The notes under the pieces: model-generated | The model's database searches: none | What the model was told of the DNA's origin: nothing | Seen by the model: the letters and a program-made list of their open reading frames with translations, nothing else | In this document: positions 41,496 to 52,348 of the stretch, piece by piece | Numbering within the stretch: position 1 is the first letter of the stretch | How the letters are laid out: every line of letters begins with the position of its first letter | Position numbers and translations under genes: made by a program | Assembly (NCBI GenBank): GCA_913045225.1 | Contig: CAJWPC010000006.1 | Coordinates: forward strand, 1-64,000 | DNA: 64,000 bases | Origin: an uncultured Rhodobiaceae bacterium | GTDB lineage: Bacteria; Pseudomonadota; Alphaproteobacteria; Rhizobiales; TMED25 | Direction of reading: 5' to 3'

Positions 41496-42551
41496 ATGAT
41501 TAATAAGAATAAAAAAATAACCTATAAATCAAGTGGAGTTGATGTTGATAAAGGAAATAGATTTATCAATGAAATATCCCCAATAGTGAAAGAAACAAGT
41601 CGAGATGGGGCTGATAGCAAGCTTGGTGGTTTTGGCTCTATATTTGATCTCTCTAAATTAGACTATAAAGATCCACTTTTAGTTTCTGCAACAGATGGTG
41701 TGGGCACAAAGCTTAAATTGGCTTTTGACTCTAATATGCATGATACTGTTGGTATTGATTTGGTTGCGATGTGTGTTAACGATATTTTAGCTCAAGGAGG
41801 TGAGCCCCTATTCTTCCTAGATTATTTTGCAACAAGCAAATTAGATATAACACAAGCCGCAGACGTGCTTCGTGGAATTGCTAAAGGTTGTAAAATTGCC
41901 GGATGCGCTTTAGTAGGCGGTGAAACCGCAGAACTTCCAGGATTTTATAAAAAAAATCACTATGACTTAGCGGGTTTTTGTGTCGGTGCTGTGGAGAGGG
42001 ATAGATTACTTCCACTTCCCGTCAAAGATGGGGATGTCATCGTTGGACTTCCATCAAGTGGAATTCACTCTAATGGCTATTCTTTAGTACACAAAATAAT
42101 ATCGAATAATAATATTGATCTTAAAAAAGAGAGCCTTGGGGATAATAAACTAATAAGACTTTTGCTAGAACCAACAAGAATTTATACAAGAGAAGTACAA
42201 ACCATAACAAAAAGAACAAATACTCTGAAAGCCGTGGCTCACATTACTGGGGGCGGTTTAACAGAAAACCTTCCACGGGTAATAAGCGATAAGTTTTCAT
42301 CTGAGATTTTATTGTCCAAATACCCAGCGACCCCTATCTATTCATGGATTAAGCATAACAGCCAGCTTGAAGATGAGGAGCTCATGAGAACATTCAATTG
42401 TGGGATTGGGCTGGTAATGGTTTTTGATTGTGAAAAATTTGAAGATACAAGAAGTATTCTAGAAAGTGAGAACATTCCATTCGCACTTATTGGGGAAGTT
42501 ATCAAAAAAGAGGTAGAGCCTGTAATTTATCGCGGCAAGTTGAATTTATGA
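41496..42551 (+). CDS. purM: Phosphoribosylformylglycinamidine cyclo-ligase
   Basis: ATDGVGTKLKLA, NDILAQGGEPLFFLDYFA, GGETAELPGFY, HITGGGLTENLPR. Confidence 0.97.
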   Translation: MINKNKKITYKSSGVDVDKGNRFINEISPIVKETSRDGADSKLGGFGSIFDLSKLDYKDPLLVSATDGVGTKLKLAFDSNMHDTVGIDLVAMCVNDILAQGGEPLFFLDYFATSKLDITQAADVLRGIAKGCKIAGCALVGGETAELPGFYKKNHYDLAGFCVGAVERDRLLPLPVKDGDVIVGLPSSGIHSNGYSLVHKIISNNNIDLKKESLGDNKLIRLLLEPTRIYTREVQTITKRTNTLKAVAHITGGGLTENLPRVISDKFSSEILLSKYPATPIYSWIKHNSQLEDEELMRTFNCGIGLVMVFDCEKFEDTRSILESENIPFALIGEVIKKEVEPVIYRGKLNL

Positions 42552-43138
42552 GCAAAAAAAAAGTTGCAATTCTAATTTCTGGTAGAGGGTCAAATATGGA
42601 AGCGCTAATTAAGGCTTGCCAAGACGCCACATTTCCAGCCTCAATTGAACTTGTAATCTCAAATAAGAAAGAGGCGTACGGACTTAAAATTGCACAATCA
42701 TATGGCATTCACACACAATCACTTAACAGAAAAAATTTCCGAAATGATCATGATTTTGACAGTAAAATATCCGCTATCCTGAAAAAGAATAATATTGAGA
42801 TTATATGTACCGCTGGATATATGAAAATTCTTACAAAGGATTTTGTCGAGTCCTGGCATAACCAAATAATTAACATACACCCTTCTCTATTACCTGACTA
42901 TAAGGGTTTAAATACGCACAAAAGAGTATTAAATGATGGAGTTCAATTAGCGGGGTGTACAACGCATATTGTGGAGAGTGAACTTGACTCAGGCCAAATT
43001 CTGATGCAAGCAACCGTTCCAGTATTGAAAGATGATACAGAGGAGTTATTGGCGAAACGTGTTCTCCACATGGAGCATATCATCTTTCCTGAAACCCTGA
43101 AAAGAATTGCCACTAATCAATTTATATTTAATAAATAA
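42548..43138 (+). CDS. purN: Phosphoribosylglycinamide formyltransferase
   Basis: ILISGRGSNMEALI, AGYMKILT, INIHPSLLPDYKGLNTHKR. Confidence 0.97.
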   Translation: MSKKKVAILISGRGSNMEALIKACQDATFPASIELVISNKKEAYGLKIAQSYGIHTQSLNRKNFRNDHDFDSKISAILKKNNIEIICTAGYMKILTKDFVESWHNQIINIHPSLLPDYKGLNTHKRVLNDGVQLAGCTTHIVESELDSGQILMQATVPVLKDDTEELLAKRVLHMEHIIFPETLKRIATNQFIFNK

Positions 43139-43167
43139 GCAAGCCTTTAATCAGTTTATTGAATTTG

Positions 43168-43590
43168 CTAACCAACTATTTCGTCAGCACCAAAGAAAAA
43201 ATCAATTTCGATTTTTGCATTTTCAAGACTGTCGGAGCCATGAACAGAATTCGCTTCCAAACTTTCTGCGTATTCCCTCCTTATGGTACCAGGTTCTGCC
43301 TCTGCAGGATTAGTAGCACCCATCAATTCTCTATTCCTCAATACCGCGTTATCACCTTCAAGCACTTGAACGACCACAGGGCCAGACGTCATAAATTGAA
43401 CCAAGTCATTGTAAAAAGGTCTTTCTTTATGCACGGAGTAGAACTGCTCTGCCTGCTCTTTTGTTAAATGAATTTTTTTCTGCGCAATAATACGGAGACC
43501 GCCATCCTCCAGCTTTGTAATTATTTTTCCAATTAAATTACGTCTCGTAGCATCAGGCTTAATTATGGAAAATGTTCTCTCTTTTGTCAT
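43168..43590 (-). CDS. ndk: Nucleoside diphosphate kinase
   Basis: [44 protein letters not shown]. Confidence 0.98.
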   Translation of the reverse strand: MTKERTFSIIKPDATRRNLIGKIITKLEDGGLRIIAQKKIHLTKEQAEQFYSVHKERPFYNDLVQFMTSGPVVVQVLEGDNAVLRNRELMGATNPAEAEPGTIRREYAESLEANSVHGSDSLENAKIEIDFFFGADEIVG

Positions 43591-43662
43591 TATTTTAGAC
43601 CTCTAGTTATTGTGTTTTTGATTTTTTTATACTGAAACTATAAAATTTTCAATCATGAAAAT

Positions 43663-45141
43663 TTAATTTTCAATGCAGTCTCGAATATATTGATTTAACA
43701 ATCTAACCCCATAACCCGATGCCCAACTGTCGTTAACATCGCTTTTTGGACTTGTGATTGCGGTGCCAGCAATATCGAGATGAGCCCACGGAATGTCCTC
43801 AACAAAATAATGAATGAATTCTGCTGCAGTGATTGCCCCCGCATATCTTCCACCAATATTTTTGATATCAGCAACTTTGGAATTTATCATTTTCATGTAC
43901 TTTTCATCAATTGGCATTCTCCACAAAAGCTCCCCTGTTTTTTTTCCTGAGTTTATTAAATTATCTGCTAATTCATCATTATTGCAGAAAAGCCCAGCCA
44001 TTTCTTGACCGAGTGCAACGAGTATCGCCCCTGTTAGAGTTGCAAGGTCTATTATGGCGGATGGCTTGTAATTCTGAATAGCGTATGTTGCTATATCAGC
44101 AAGCACCAACCGTCCTTCTGCATCCGTGTTCAGAACTTCAATAGTTTTTCCTGACATCGATTTTATTACATCACCAGGTCTCATTGCATTACCGTCAGTC
44201 ATATTTTCAACAAGCCCTACAATACCAACAACATTTGCATTCGCCTTCCTTTTTGAGAGTGCGCTCATCAAGCCGATCACACTCGCTGAACCTGCCATAT
44301 CACCTTTCATTTCATCCATTCCACCTGATGGTTTTATTGAAATACCTCCAGAGTCAAATGTTACACCCTTACCAAGTACTACCAATGGCTTTTGACCTTT
44401 GTTTGGGAGATATTCAAGAATAACTGTGTATGGCTCATTTCGGCTTCCTTTCGCAACAGCCAAGAGTGCCCCCATCGATAATTGATCCATTTTTTTCTGA
44501 TTAAGAATTTTAATCTTTAAGTCTGGCCCCGCAAGATCGCCTATTCTTTTCGTATATTCATGCGGCGTTAAAATGTTTGATGGTTCATTAACAAGATCTC
44601 GAGTTAAATTCACGCCATCCAGGATAGCATTATAATTTTTATGGATATTTTCACTTGTTGTATGATGGCTTGTTATAAAGAGAACCTTATGAATAATATT
44701 TCCCTTATTTTTGGATTTATATTTTTCAAACTTGTAGCTTTTTAAACCAATCCCAAATGCAAGGCGTGCAGGTATTGACATCAGCTCAATATTTTTCTTT
44801 GTAGTTTCAATTCTAATTGAGAATTCGGTAATCTGAGACGAACAGATATATTGACAAATCTTACCGCCTTGATTTATCCATGAGCCTTCATCCATACTCG
44901 ATAAATCTTTTATTTTAAATAATATTATCCGTGAAAACTCATTATTGTGCGGATGAACTAAATCGACAATGTTTTGTTCAATTTTATTTTTCTTTGATGA
45001 TTTTCTAAGCTTCTCGTAGAGCTTTTTTATCTCTTTATCATTTTGAGATTTTTCATCAATTAATAAGCCCTCGTCTTCGCTAAAAAAAGACACAAGAACA
45101 CCGCTGTTTTCAACGCCGATATCTACAAATGAAACTTTCAT
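43663..45141 (-). CDS. pepA: Leucyl aminopeptidase (M17)
   Basis: VLGKGVTFDSGGISIKPSGGMDEMKGDMAGS, NTDAEGRLVLAD. Confidence 0.97.
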   Translation of the reverse strand: MKVSFVDIGVENSGVLVSFFSEDEGLLIDEKSQNDKEIKKLYEKLRKSSKKNKIEQNIVDLVHPHNNEFSRIILFKIKDLSSMDEGSWINQGGKICQYICSSQITEFSIRIETTKKNIELMSIPARLAFGIGLKSYKFEKYKSKNKGNIIHKVLFITSHHTTSENIHKNYNAILDGVNLTRDLVNEPSNILTPHEYTKRIGDLAGPDLKIKILNQKKMDQLSMGALLAVAKGSRNEPYTVILEYLPNKGQKPLVVLGKGVTFDSGGISIKPSGGMDEMKGDMAGSASVIGLMSALSKRKANANVVGIVGLVENMTDGNAMRPGDVIKSMSGKTIEVLNTDAEGRLVLADIATYAIQNYKPSAIIDLATLTGAILVALGQEMAGLFCNNDELADNLINSGKKTGELLWRMPIDEKYMKMINSKVADIKNIGGRYAGAITAAEFIHYFVEDIPWAHLDIAGTAITSPKSDVNDSWASGYGVRLLNQYIRDCIEN

Positions 45142-45238
45142 GACCCACCTAACTGATACTTTATTAGTACTATTTATTTAGTATAAATCTTGTTATAAAT
45201 GTATATATAAACATTATTTATTACAAGCTTATCACTTC

Positions 45239-46363
45239 ATGAGATTAATTAATACATACGTTACAGTGAATTTTATCAGAACTTTCTTCATTGTTTTATT
45301 TGTAATATCAACACTTGCGTGGTTGACGCAAATAATAGATGACCTTACGCTTATCCTAGACAGAGATAGGAGTATTGCTGATTTCTTTAGTCTCACTATT
45401 TTGTTATATCCATATATTGTCTCAATAATAGCCCCATCCTCAGTGCTTATTGCATCAATTATTGTGATGGATAGGATGACACGTGACTCTGAAATGGTAA
45501 TTCTGAATGCAAGCGGGATTAGCGTGATCCAAAAAATATCCCCCTTTCTGGTGGCTACAATTTTTATTACATTGTTAATTTATATACTCAGCATACATGT
45601 ATCACCAATGGCTATGAAAGATTTTCGTGAAAAGATTAATGAAATTAAATCGGATATAATCAGTAGTTCATTTAAGAAAAATGAATTTAGTTCACCCGAT
45701 GGTGACTATACAATCTACGTATCAGATATTTCCGATAATAATGATTTCTTGGGTATCATTATAAAAGATATGAAGTCTAATGACGTAATAATAACATACA
45801 CAGCAAAAGTTGCTCGAATTATTGACGTCAAGGACCAGATTATTTTAGAAATGGAAAACGGGAAAATATATAGTGAAAATTTAAATTTATCAGACAAAGA
45901 GACAAGTGCCATAGTATTTGAGGAGTATAAAATAAACTTATCCAACATCTTCAAAGCTGTTGATAGTTCTTATTTTAAGGCGTCTGAAAAATCACTGAGG
46001 GAGCTGTTTAATGTCAGTAACATTTCATCGGGTGAAGATAGAGCGAAAAGAATCGAATATATGAATGAAGCACACATGAGAATCTCAAACCCACTCTATG
46101 CAATCGCCTTTTTATTTATCTCACTCTTTTTTCTACAAAAAGATTTAAATTTTAGATCAATCAAATCATCAGATATAATTGTAGTTGCGATATGCTCCTT
46201 TCTTGTCAAGCTCTGCGGACTTGTATTATCAAATAAAATAATGGTTTATGAATTATATTTTTTGCACTACATAATTCCTTTATTTATAATTTGCGCTTAT
46301 CTGGTTAATCTAATTTTGGGTCATGTGAAGGAGGTCAAGCACACAAATGCTGCTTTACAATAA
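45239..46363 (+). CDS. lptF: LPS export permease LptF
   Basis: YjgP/YjgQ family topology; IIDDLTLILDRDRSIADFF; followed by lptG. Confidence 0.9.
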   Translation: MRLINTYVTVNFIRTFFIVLFVISTLAWLTQIIDDLTLILDRDRSIADFFSLTILLYPYIVSIIAPSSVLIASIIVMDRMTRDSEMVILNASGISVIQKISPFLVATIFITLLIYILSIHVSPMAMKDFREKINEIKSDIISSSFKKNEFSSPDGDYTIYVSDISDNNDFLGIIIKDMKSNDVIITYTAKVARIIDVKDQIILEMENGKIYSENLNLSDKETSAIVFEEYKINLSNIFKAVDSSYFKASEKSLRELFNVSNISSGEDRAKRIEYMNEAHMRISNPLYAIAFLFISLFFLQKDLNFRSIKSSDIIVVAICSFLVKLCGLVLSNKIMVYELYFLHYIIPLFIICAYLVNLILGHVKEVKHTNAALQ

Positions 46364-47432
46364 ATATTTTGCAATCCAATATTTAAAATCAATAGTGTTG
46401 ATATTTTTTATTGCTTTAGCGCTAATTTTTCTAATTGATATCTCAGAAATTTCCCGTAGGTTAGCTGATGTGAGTGATGTGAGTCTCATAAATATAGTCA
46501 CATTATCTCTATACAAGCTCCCATCAACATTTGAAGAAGTATCTCCGGTTGTAATATTATTTGGTACTCTACTGTTCTTAAATAAGCTGTCGAGACATAG
46601 TGAGCTTATTATTTCAAATGCCTCAGGGCTATCGTTCTGGCAAGTTATCACTCCTCCGGCTGTAATATCCATCTTGTTTGGTTTATTTGTTATATTCATA
46701 ATAGATCCATTAGGTATTCAATATAAGGATAACTTTTCATTGCTAGAGAGGGATGTAAAGGGTGAAAATAAGTTTATTAACCTAGAAGATGAAAAGGAGT
46801 TTTGGTCATCACAAAAAAATTCAATAGGTGAACTAATTGTAAATGCTGAGCAGGTTTATTTAAATCAATTGACATTAATTGATGCTACATTCCTTCAATT
46901 CGATGATAACCAAAATCTATTGGAAAAGTATGACAGTACGTATGCTAAATTCGAAGCAAATCAATGGATTTTACATAATGTTTGGGCTGATATGGAAGGG
47001 AAAAGCCGTGAATATCTTGAAACTCATAAAATAGAGACAAATTCAAATGAATTATTAATGTTTGAGAATGCAATAAAAAATAGTAATCAATCAATTTGGA
47101 CTATTCTTGGGGTTATAAAAAAACTCAATTTAAACAGTATTTCAACGACAAAGCACGTTGTTGATCTAAATTTTTTGATCGCAATGCCAGCCTTGATGCT
47201 AGCACTAGTATTAACAGCTGCTTGCTTTTGCGTTAAATTATTTCGTGTGCAGCACTCAATCTTTATGATAATATTAGGTATAATTGTTGGTCTTTTGTTA
47301 TTTTTTGTGAACCACATTTCATACATTTTATCGGAAAATGAAATATTTAACCCAATATTAGGGGCTTGGTGGCATATTATAACGGCAATTTTAATTGCAA
47401 CAAAGGTTTTAATTTCGAGAGAAGATGGTTAA
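46347..47432 (+). CDS. lptG: LPS export permease LptG
   Basis: YjgP/YjgQ family; DISEISRR, C-terminal IISREDG; adjacent to lptF and lptD. Confidence 0.9.
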   Translation: MLLYNKYFAIQYLKSIVLIFFIALALIFLIDISEISRRLADVSDVSLINIVTLSLYKLPSTFEEVSPVVILFGTLLFLNKLSRHSELIISNASGLSFWQVITPPAVISILFGLFVIFIIDPLGIQYKDNFSLLERDVKGENKFINLEDEKEFWSSQKNSIGELIVNAEQVYLNQLTLIDATFLQFDDNQNLLEKYDSTYAKFEANQWILHNVWADMEGKSREYLETHKIETNSNELLMFENAIKNSNQSIWTILGVIKKLNLNSISTTKHVVDLNFLIAMPALMLALVLTAACFCVKLFRVQHSIFMIILGIIVGLLLFFVNHISYILSENEIFNPILGAWWHIITAILIATKVLISREDG

Positions 47433-47442
47433 ATAATATATA

Positions 47443-49605
47443 ATGATAACCAGTAGATACATATATTTGGCTTGTATTATTATGCTTTTATTTGTCTCCC
47501 CAAATCTATGGGCAAATCAGCATGATGCAAATGATCTATATCCTTCAATATATTTTGAGGCTGATAATCTGCTATACGAAAATGATGGTAAAAATATTAA
47601 AGCCAGCGGTAATGCAAAATTATTCTACAAATCTTACATAGTTGAAGCTTCGGAAATTACCTACCTCCAAGAAATTGATCAAGTAATCGCCACAGGAAAT
47701 GTAACGATGTCGGATAAAGGTAAGGTAAAAATTACAGCAAATAAAATAACTTTATCGGATGAGTTGAAGAATGGATTTCTTGAGGGAGCAAATATGATCC
47801 TCCAGGATGGTAGCAAAATTAGAGCTAATAAGGCTAATATAAACCTATCAAAATCTAGCACATTTACAGAAGCAAGTTACACTTTTTGTGAGAAATGTAT
47901 TGAGGATGACGACTGTCCATACACTTGGGAATTTCAATCCGAAGAGGTGGTTCACGATGAATTAAACAAAAAAATAATCTTTAAGAATATCAAATTCAAT
48001 GTACTTGATAAGACACTCTTGAGCCTACCGCAGTTTACATACCCCGACTTTACTGTGAAGCGCCAGTCAGGATTTCTTATTCCCACATACTCATTTTCGA
48101 ATTTTTATGGTCATGCCATAAAAGTTCCATACATTTACATACTGGATGAGACAAGTGACCTGACAGTGTCTCCATTTGTCACAACAAAACAAGGACCTCT
48201 ATTTGACTTTGAATACAGAAAAAAAATAGAAAATGGTGGAGATATATACATTAATCCAAACTTCATATATCAGGCAGATCCTTCCGATGTTGCACCCGGG
48301 GATAAGAAATTGAGAGCAAGCATTCAAACTCATGGAACCATACCCATCAATGATAATTTTGATTGGGGCTGGGATGCAACATATGCAACTGACGATACGT
48401 ACATGAGAAAGTACAGTTTGGATAGTCGCACAAAATATAATTCCAATATATATGTTGAAGGACTAAAAGGGCAAAACTATCTAAATATTGCAGCTATAAA
48501 TTACAAAAATTTACTTAATGAGACCGAAACACCTCAAGCAATACTCTTGCCGCGAATAGATCATCAATACAAATTTAATCTGCCAAATCTGAAAAATTTA
48601 AGCTTTGAAAATAATATTGTAAACGTCCAAAGGGCAAGTGGTGATGAGCAGATGAGACTTACGTCAGAGTTAAAATGGGATGAGAGATATATCTCAGATA
48701 ATGGTATCATTATTGAACCTAAACTATCACTGAGAGCCGATCATTTACGAACATTTGATGAGTCAGAAGATCAGTTTACTAATTTTTCAAGAGTAGTTCC
48801 AAATCTATCTACATCAATTTCCTGGCCATTCTTTGACAACGCACCATATGGAAAGCAGATTATTGAGCCAAAGATAGCAATTGGATACGTTGGTGATGAA
48901 GAGACACACTCAGATCTTCTTAACGAAGATGCACAAACATTTAATTTCAATAGTCTAAATTTATTTGAGATGAATAGAAGTTTAGGCTTTGATAGAATTG
49001 ATGGTGGATCTAAAATATCACTTGGTTTTAATTATAGCCTTCAAGATGATATTGGAGGGCTTTTAAATGCAAATATTGGTCAATCTTATCACGTCAGTGG
49101 GCTAAACTCACTTGCGTCAGATCAATGGTCCGGGACAGACAATTATCACTCAGATATTGTTGGCTCCATATCATACAACCTCAATGATGCAGTAATATTA
49201 GATTACAAGACTAGATATGACCGATCTTCCAGCGATAACTCCATCAATGAGTTTAATCTCGAGATGCATGATTTTAACAACTACAGTTTTGGCATAAACT
49301 ATACTGATATAGAAGCGGAAGCCAATTGGTTAAATACGGGGCTTAACGCAAATGATCATGTGGCTCTGAGTGAACTATCTGGTTTCCTTGAATTCGGAAT
49401 TACACCGGATTGGTCAATAATTTCGAGCGGGACATTTAATTTAGAGTCAGATGATTTCGTTAGTAACCAAATTGGACTCAGGTATGACGACGAATGTCTG
49501 GCATTTGATATAGGTTACCGAGAGAACTTATTTACAGACCGTGACATTAAAAAAGATAGGTCAATACTATTCAATTTCGAATTAAAAACATCAGCCTTAG
49601 ATTAA
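47443..49605 (+). CDS. lptD: LPS assembly outer-membrane protein LptD
   Basis: N-terminal OstA/LptA-like domain, Cys motif FCEKCIEDDDCPYTWEF, C-terminal barrel with RYDDECLAFDIGYREN. Confidence 0.92.
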   Translation: MITSRYIYLACIIMLLFVSPNLWANQHDANDLYPSIYFEADNLLYENDGKNIKASGNAKLFYKSYIVEASEITYLQEIDQVIATGNVTMSDKGKVKITANKITLSDELKNGFLEGANMILQDGSKIRANKANINLSKSSTFTEASYTFCEKCIEDDDCPYTWEFQSEEVVHDELNKKIIFKNIKFNVLDKTLLSLPQFTYPDFTVKRQSGFLIPTYSFSNFYGHAIKVPYIYILDETSDLTVSPFVTTKQGPLFDFEYRKKIENGGDIYINPNFIYQADPSDVAPGDKKLRASIQTHGTIPINDNFDWGWDATYATDDTYMRKYSLDSRTKYNSNIYVEGLKGQNYLNIAAINYKNLLNETETPQAILLPRIDHQYKFNLPNLKNLSFENNIVNVQRASGDEQMRLTSELKWDERYISDNGIIIEPKLSLRADHLRTFDESEDQFTNFSRVVPNLSTSISWPFFDNAPYGKQIIEPKIAIGYVGDEETHSDLLNEDAQTFNFNSLNLFEMNRSLGFDRIDGGSKISLGFNYSLQDDIGGLLNANIGQSYHVSGLNSLASDQWSGTDNYHSDIVGSISYNLNDAVILDYKTRYDRSSSDNSINEFNLEMHDFNNYSFGINYTDIEAEANWLNTGLNANDHVALSELSGFLEFGITPDWSIISSGTFNLESDDFVSNQIGLRYDDECLAFDIGYRENLFTDRDIKKDRSILFNFELKTSALD

Positions 49606-49625
49606 AAATAAGATGAATCAAATCG

Positions 49626-50522
49626 ATGCGAGCATTAAGATCTTTTTTAACAATATCATCACTAGTACTTTACTTTTTTTGTTTTGTTTCAATTTCAAAA
49701 TCTGAGATCGTCTCAAAGATAATCTTACTTGTTAACGACATTCCAATTACTCAATCAGATTTTCAACAAAGAGCTGTATTTATTCAATCTAACAATCCAC
49801 AATTGAGTGTTAGCGCAGTCTCCAGCCAAGCTGTTCAGGAATTGATTGATGAGGCAATAAAAGTAGATGCCTCGAAAAGCATGGGGATTACATACTCCAC
49901 TGATGAGGTTGCATTAGCGCTCGATAAACAATTAAAAGCTCAGGGAACGAGTCTTGAAAAATACACCGAAAAACTACGTGCTGATGGTAGCGATATAAAA
50001 ACAATTATTAACGCTAGAATTGCAGCTACGGTATGGAATCAATATATTATCAGAAAATTTCGAAAATATGCTGACATTACAGTAAGTGAAGTTGATAAAT
50101 ATAAGAGGGACTTACTTGAAAAGGAGATCTTTCATATACAGATATTGAAAATACAAAATAGCGATATGTCCCCGGAGAAACTATATCTTGCGGAAAATAT
50201 ATCAACAAACTTTCAAAGCTGCGCAAATAACTTAGCCTTATATAAAGACCACCCTGATATTGAAATTGATGATATCTTTGATATCAGTATTAATGAGTTA
50301 GATGAGCCTTTCAAAACGATTCTAAACCATAAAAGCGATCAATTTTTACTTCCTATGCAAGTCATTGATAATGAATTAGTAGTGATGATAAATTGTACTC
50401 CTAAGAAAATGATGTCTGATTTCGAGGTTCAAAATATTCTAATTTCTAATCAGCTCAAGGCATACTCCGAAAAAGAGCTAAGGAACTTAAGACAGGATAG
50501 TGTTATTGAAGACAAAAAATAA
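49626..50522 (+). CDS. surA: SurA-like periplasmic chaperone
   Basis: Signal peptide; SurA_N-like (ILLVNDIPITQSDFQQRAVF, AVQELIDEAIKVD); between lptD and pdxA. Confidence 0.82.
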   Translation: MRALRSFLTISSLVLYFFCFVSISKSEIVSKIILLVNDIPITQSDFQQRAVFIQSNNPQLSVSAVSSQAVQELIDEAIKVDASKSMGITYSTDEVALALDKQLKAQGTSLEKYTEKLRADGSDIKTIINARIAATVWNQYIIRKFRKYADITVSEVDKYKRDLLEKEIFHIQILKIQNSDMSPEKLYLAENISTNFQSCANNLALYKDHPDIEIDDIFDISINELDEPFKTILNHKSDQFLLPMQVIDNELVVMINCTPKKMMSDFEVQNILISNQLKAYSEKELRNLRQDSVIEDKK

Positions 50523-51516
50523 AAAATTACCCATCGCCCTAACAATGGGTGATCCTGCTGGAATTTCAGCTGAGATTACGGTCAATGCATGGTCATCAAG
50601 GTCTGTTGTAGAAATACCTCCATTCATTTTTTTTGGCAGTGAAGAATTACTTCATAGGCGAGCTAATTTTATTGATTGCAAAATAAAAACAAAAAAAATT
50701 AGCGAAGCGGAGATGGATTTGGCTGTGGATATATTTAAGGAATTTATACCTGTTTTTGATATCCCAATTATGAAAGAAACTATTGGTCAATATTCAGAAA
50801 AAAATGATCAAAAAATAATGAAGTCAATTTTAACGGCATACGATTCAATCAAGAGCGGCCTGACATCGGCTATCGTCACAAACCCAGTCAATAAAAACTC
50901 TCTACTCTATGAGGGTATAAAATTTAGCGGCCAAACTGAACTCTGTGCCCACCTGTGCCAATCTAAAAATCCAGTTATGCTAATGATGAGTGATGAACTT
51001 AAGGTTGTACCGCTCACTCGCCATATTCCAATCAGTGAGGTTTCACAATCGATCAACAAGTCATTATTGATTAATACAGTTAAAGTAATCAGCAATGATT
51101 TGAAAAAGTATTTCAATATATCTCAGCCCAAGATCGTCGTAACAGGTCTAAATCCTCATGCAGGAGATAATGGATTAATTGGAAATGAAGAAATTAATGT
51201 AATTGATCCAGTGATAAAAGAACTTCAGAGAGAAAAAATAAATATCCACGGTCCCGCTTCTGCTGATAGCCTGTTTAGTGCTGGCAATACTGACTCTGAT
51301 ATAGTCATTTGCATGTATCATGACCAAGCATTAATCCCAATTAAAACTATCTCAAATTTCACTGCAATAAATATAACACTTGGCATTGACATTATACGAA
51401 CCTCACCAGATCACGGAACTGCATATCAAATTGCAAAAAAGGCAATTGCAGACCCATCTAGCTTAATGAGATCACTAATAATCGCAGACCAAATGGCAGA
51501 AAAAAATGCTAGATGA
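50500..51516 (+). CDS. pdxA: 4-hydroxythreonine-4-phosphate dehydrogenase
   Basis: ALTMGDPAGISAEI, VTNPVNK, TGLNPHAGDNGLIGNEE, DHGTAYQIA. Confidence 0.96.
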   Translation: MLLKTKNKKLPIALTMGDPAGISAEITVNAWSSRSVVEIPPFIFFGSEELLHRRANFIDCKIKTKKISEAEMDLAVDIFKEFIPVFDIPIMKETIGQYSEKNDQKIMKSILTAYDSIKSGLTSAIVTNPVNKNSLLYEGIKFSGQTELCAHLCQSKNPVMLMMSDELKVVPLTRHIPISEVSQSINKSLLINTVKVISNDLKKYFNISQPKIVVTGLNPHAGDNGLIGNEEINVIDPVIKELQREKINIHGPASADSLFSAGNTDSDIVICMYHDQALIPIKTISNFTAINITLGIDIIRTSPDHGTAYQIAKKAIADPSSLMRSLIIADQMAEKNAR

Positions 51517-52348
51517 TAACAATCACAATAATCGGTACAAAAAAAATCTTGAACTATCAGGCATTAATCCATCAAAAAAATTAGGTCAGAATTTTATATT
51601 TGACAAAAATATCTTAAACAAGATAACCAGTTTGATTAATCCTGATGCTTGTGATTTGGTTATCGAAATAGGCCCTGGCCTCGGTGGTTTGTCTGAGGCA
51701 CTCTTAAATAATAACGTAAAAAAAATTTTACTGGTGGAGAAAGATAGACAATTCACGCAATTACTTAATGCGCTAAAATCAAAATATCCAGATCAAATTG
51801 ATATTATTTTTGAAGACGCAATAAATTTCAATTTCGATATTGAGAATTATAAAAATATCACAATTATTTCCAATCTTCCTTACAATGTAGCAACTAAAAT
51901 ACTGACCACATTGATCAATGCACATTATTCAACAAATAAATTGAAAAACATGGTCTTGATGTTTCAGAAAGAAGTAGCTCAGAGAATTACCGCGAATTAC
52001 AGTGATAAACACTATGGAAGACTATCAATCATATCCCAATATTTGTATCAATGTAATGTTGAATTTGATCTAAATCCAGCAGTCTTTTATCCGAAACCCA
52101 TGGTGGACTCATCAATAGTATCATTCAAAAGCCTTGAGAAGAAATCGGGTCCCGACATAAAAATACTAGAAAGTATTACAAGGGCAGCTTTTAGCCAAAG
52201 AAGAAAAAAAATAAGGACAAGCTTAAAAAACATAATAAGCGAGACTGATTTAGCCGAAAGACTGAATATTGATGTTAATTTGAGGGCGGAACAATTATCA
52301 GTAAATGAATATCTTAAAATATCAGAATATTTAGAGAAACTGAGCTAG
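51506..52348 (+). CDS. rsmA: 16S rRNA dimethyladenosine transferase
   Basis: KKLGQNFIFDKN, VIEIGPGLGGLSEALL, ISNLPYNVATKIL, FSQRRKKIRTSL. Confidence 0.97.
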   Translation: MLDDNNHNNRYKKNLELSGINPSKKLGQNFIFDKNILNKITSLINPDACDLVIEIGPGLGGLSEALLNNNVKKILLVEKDRQFTQLLNALKSKYPDQIDIIFEDAINFNFDIENYKNITIISNLPYNVATKILTTLINAHYSTNKLKNMVLMFQKEVAQRITANYSDKHYGRLSIISQYLYQCNVEFDLNPAVFYPKPMVDSSIVSFKSLEKKSGPDIKILESITRAAFSQRRKKIRTSLKNIISETDLAERLNIDVNLRAEQLSVNEYLKISEYLEKLS

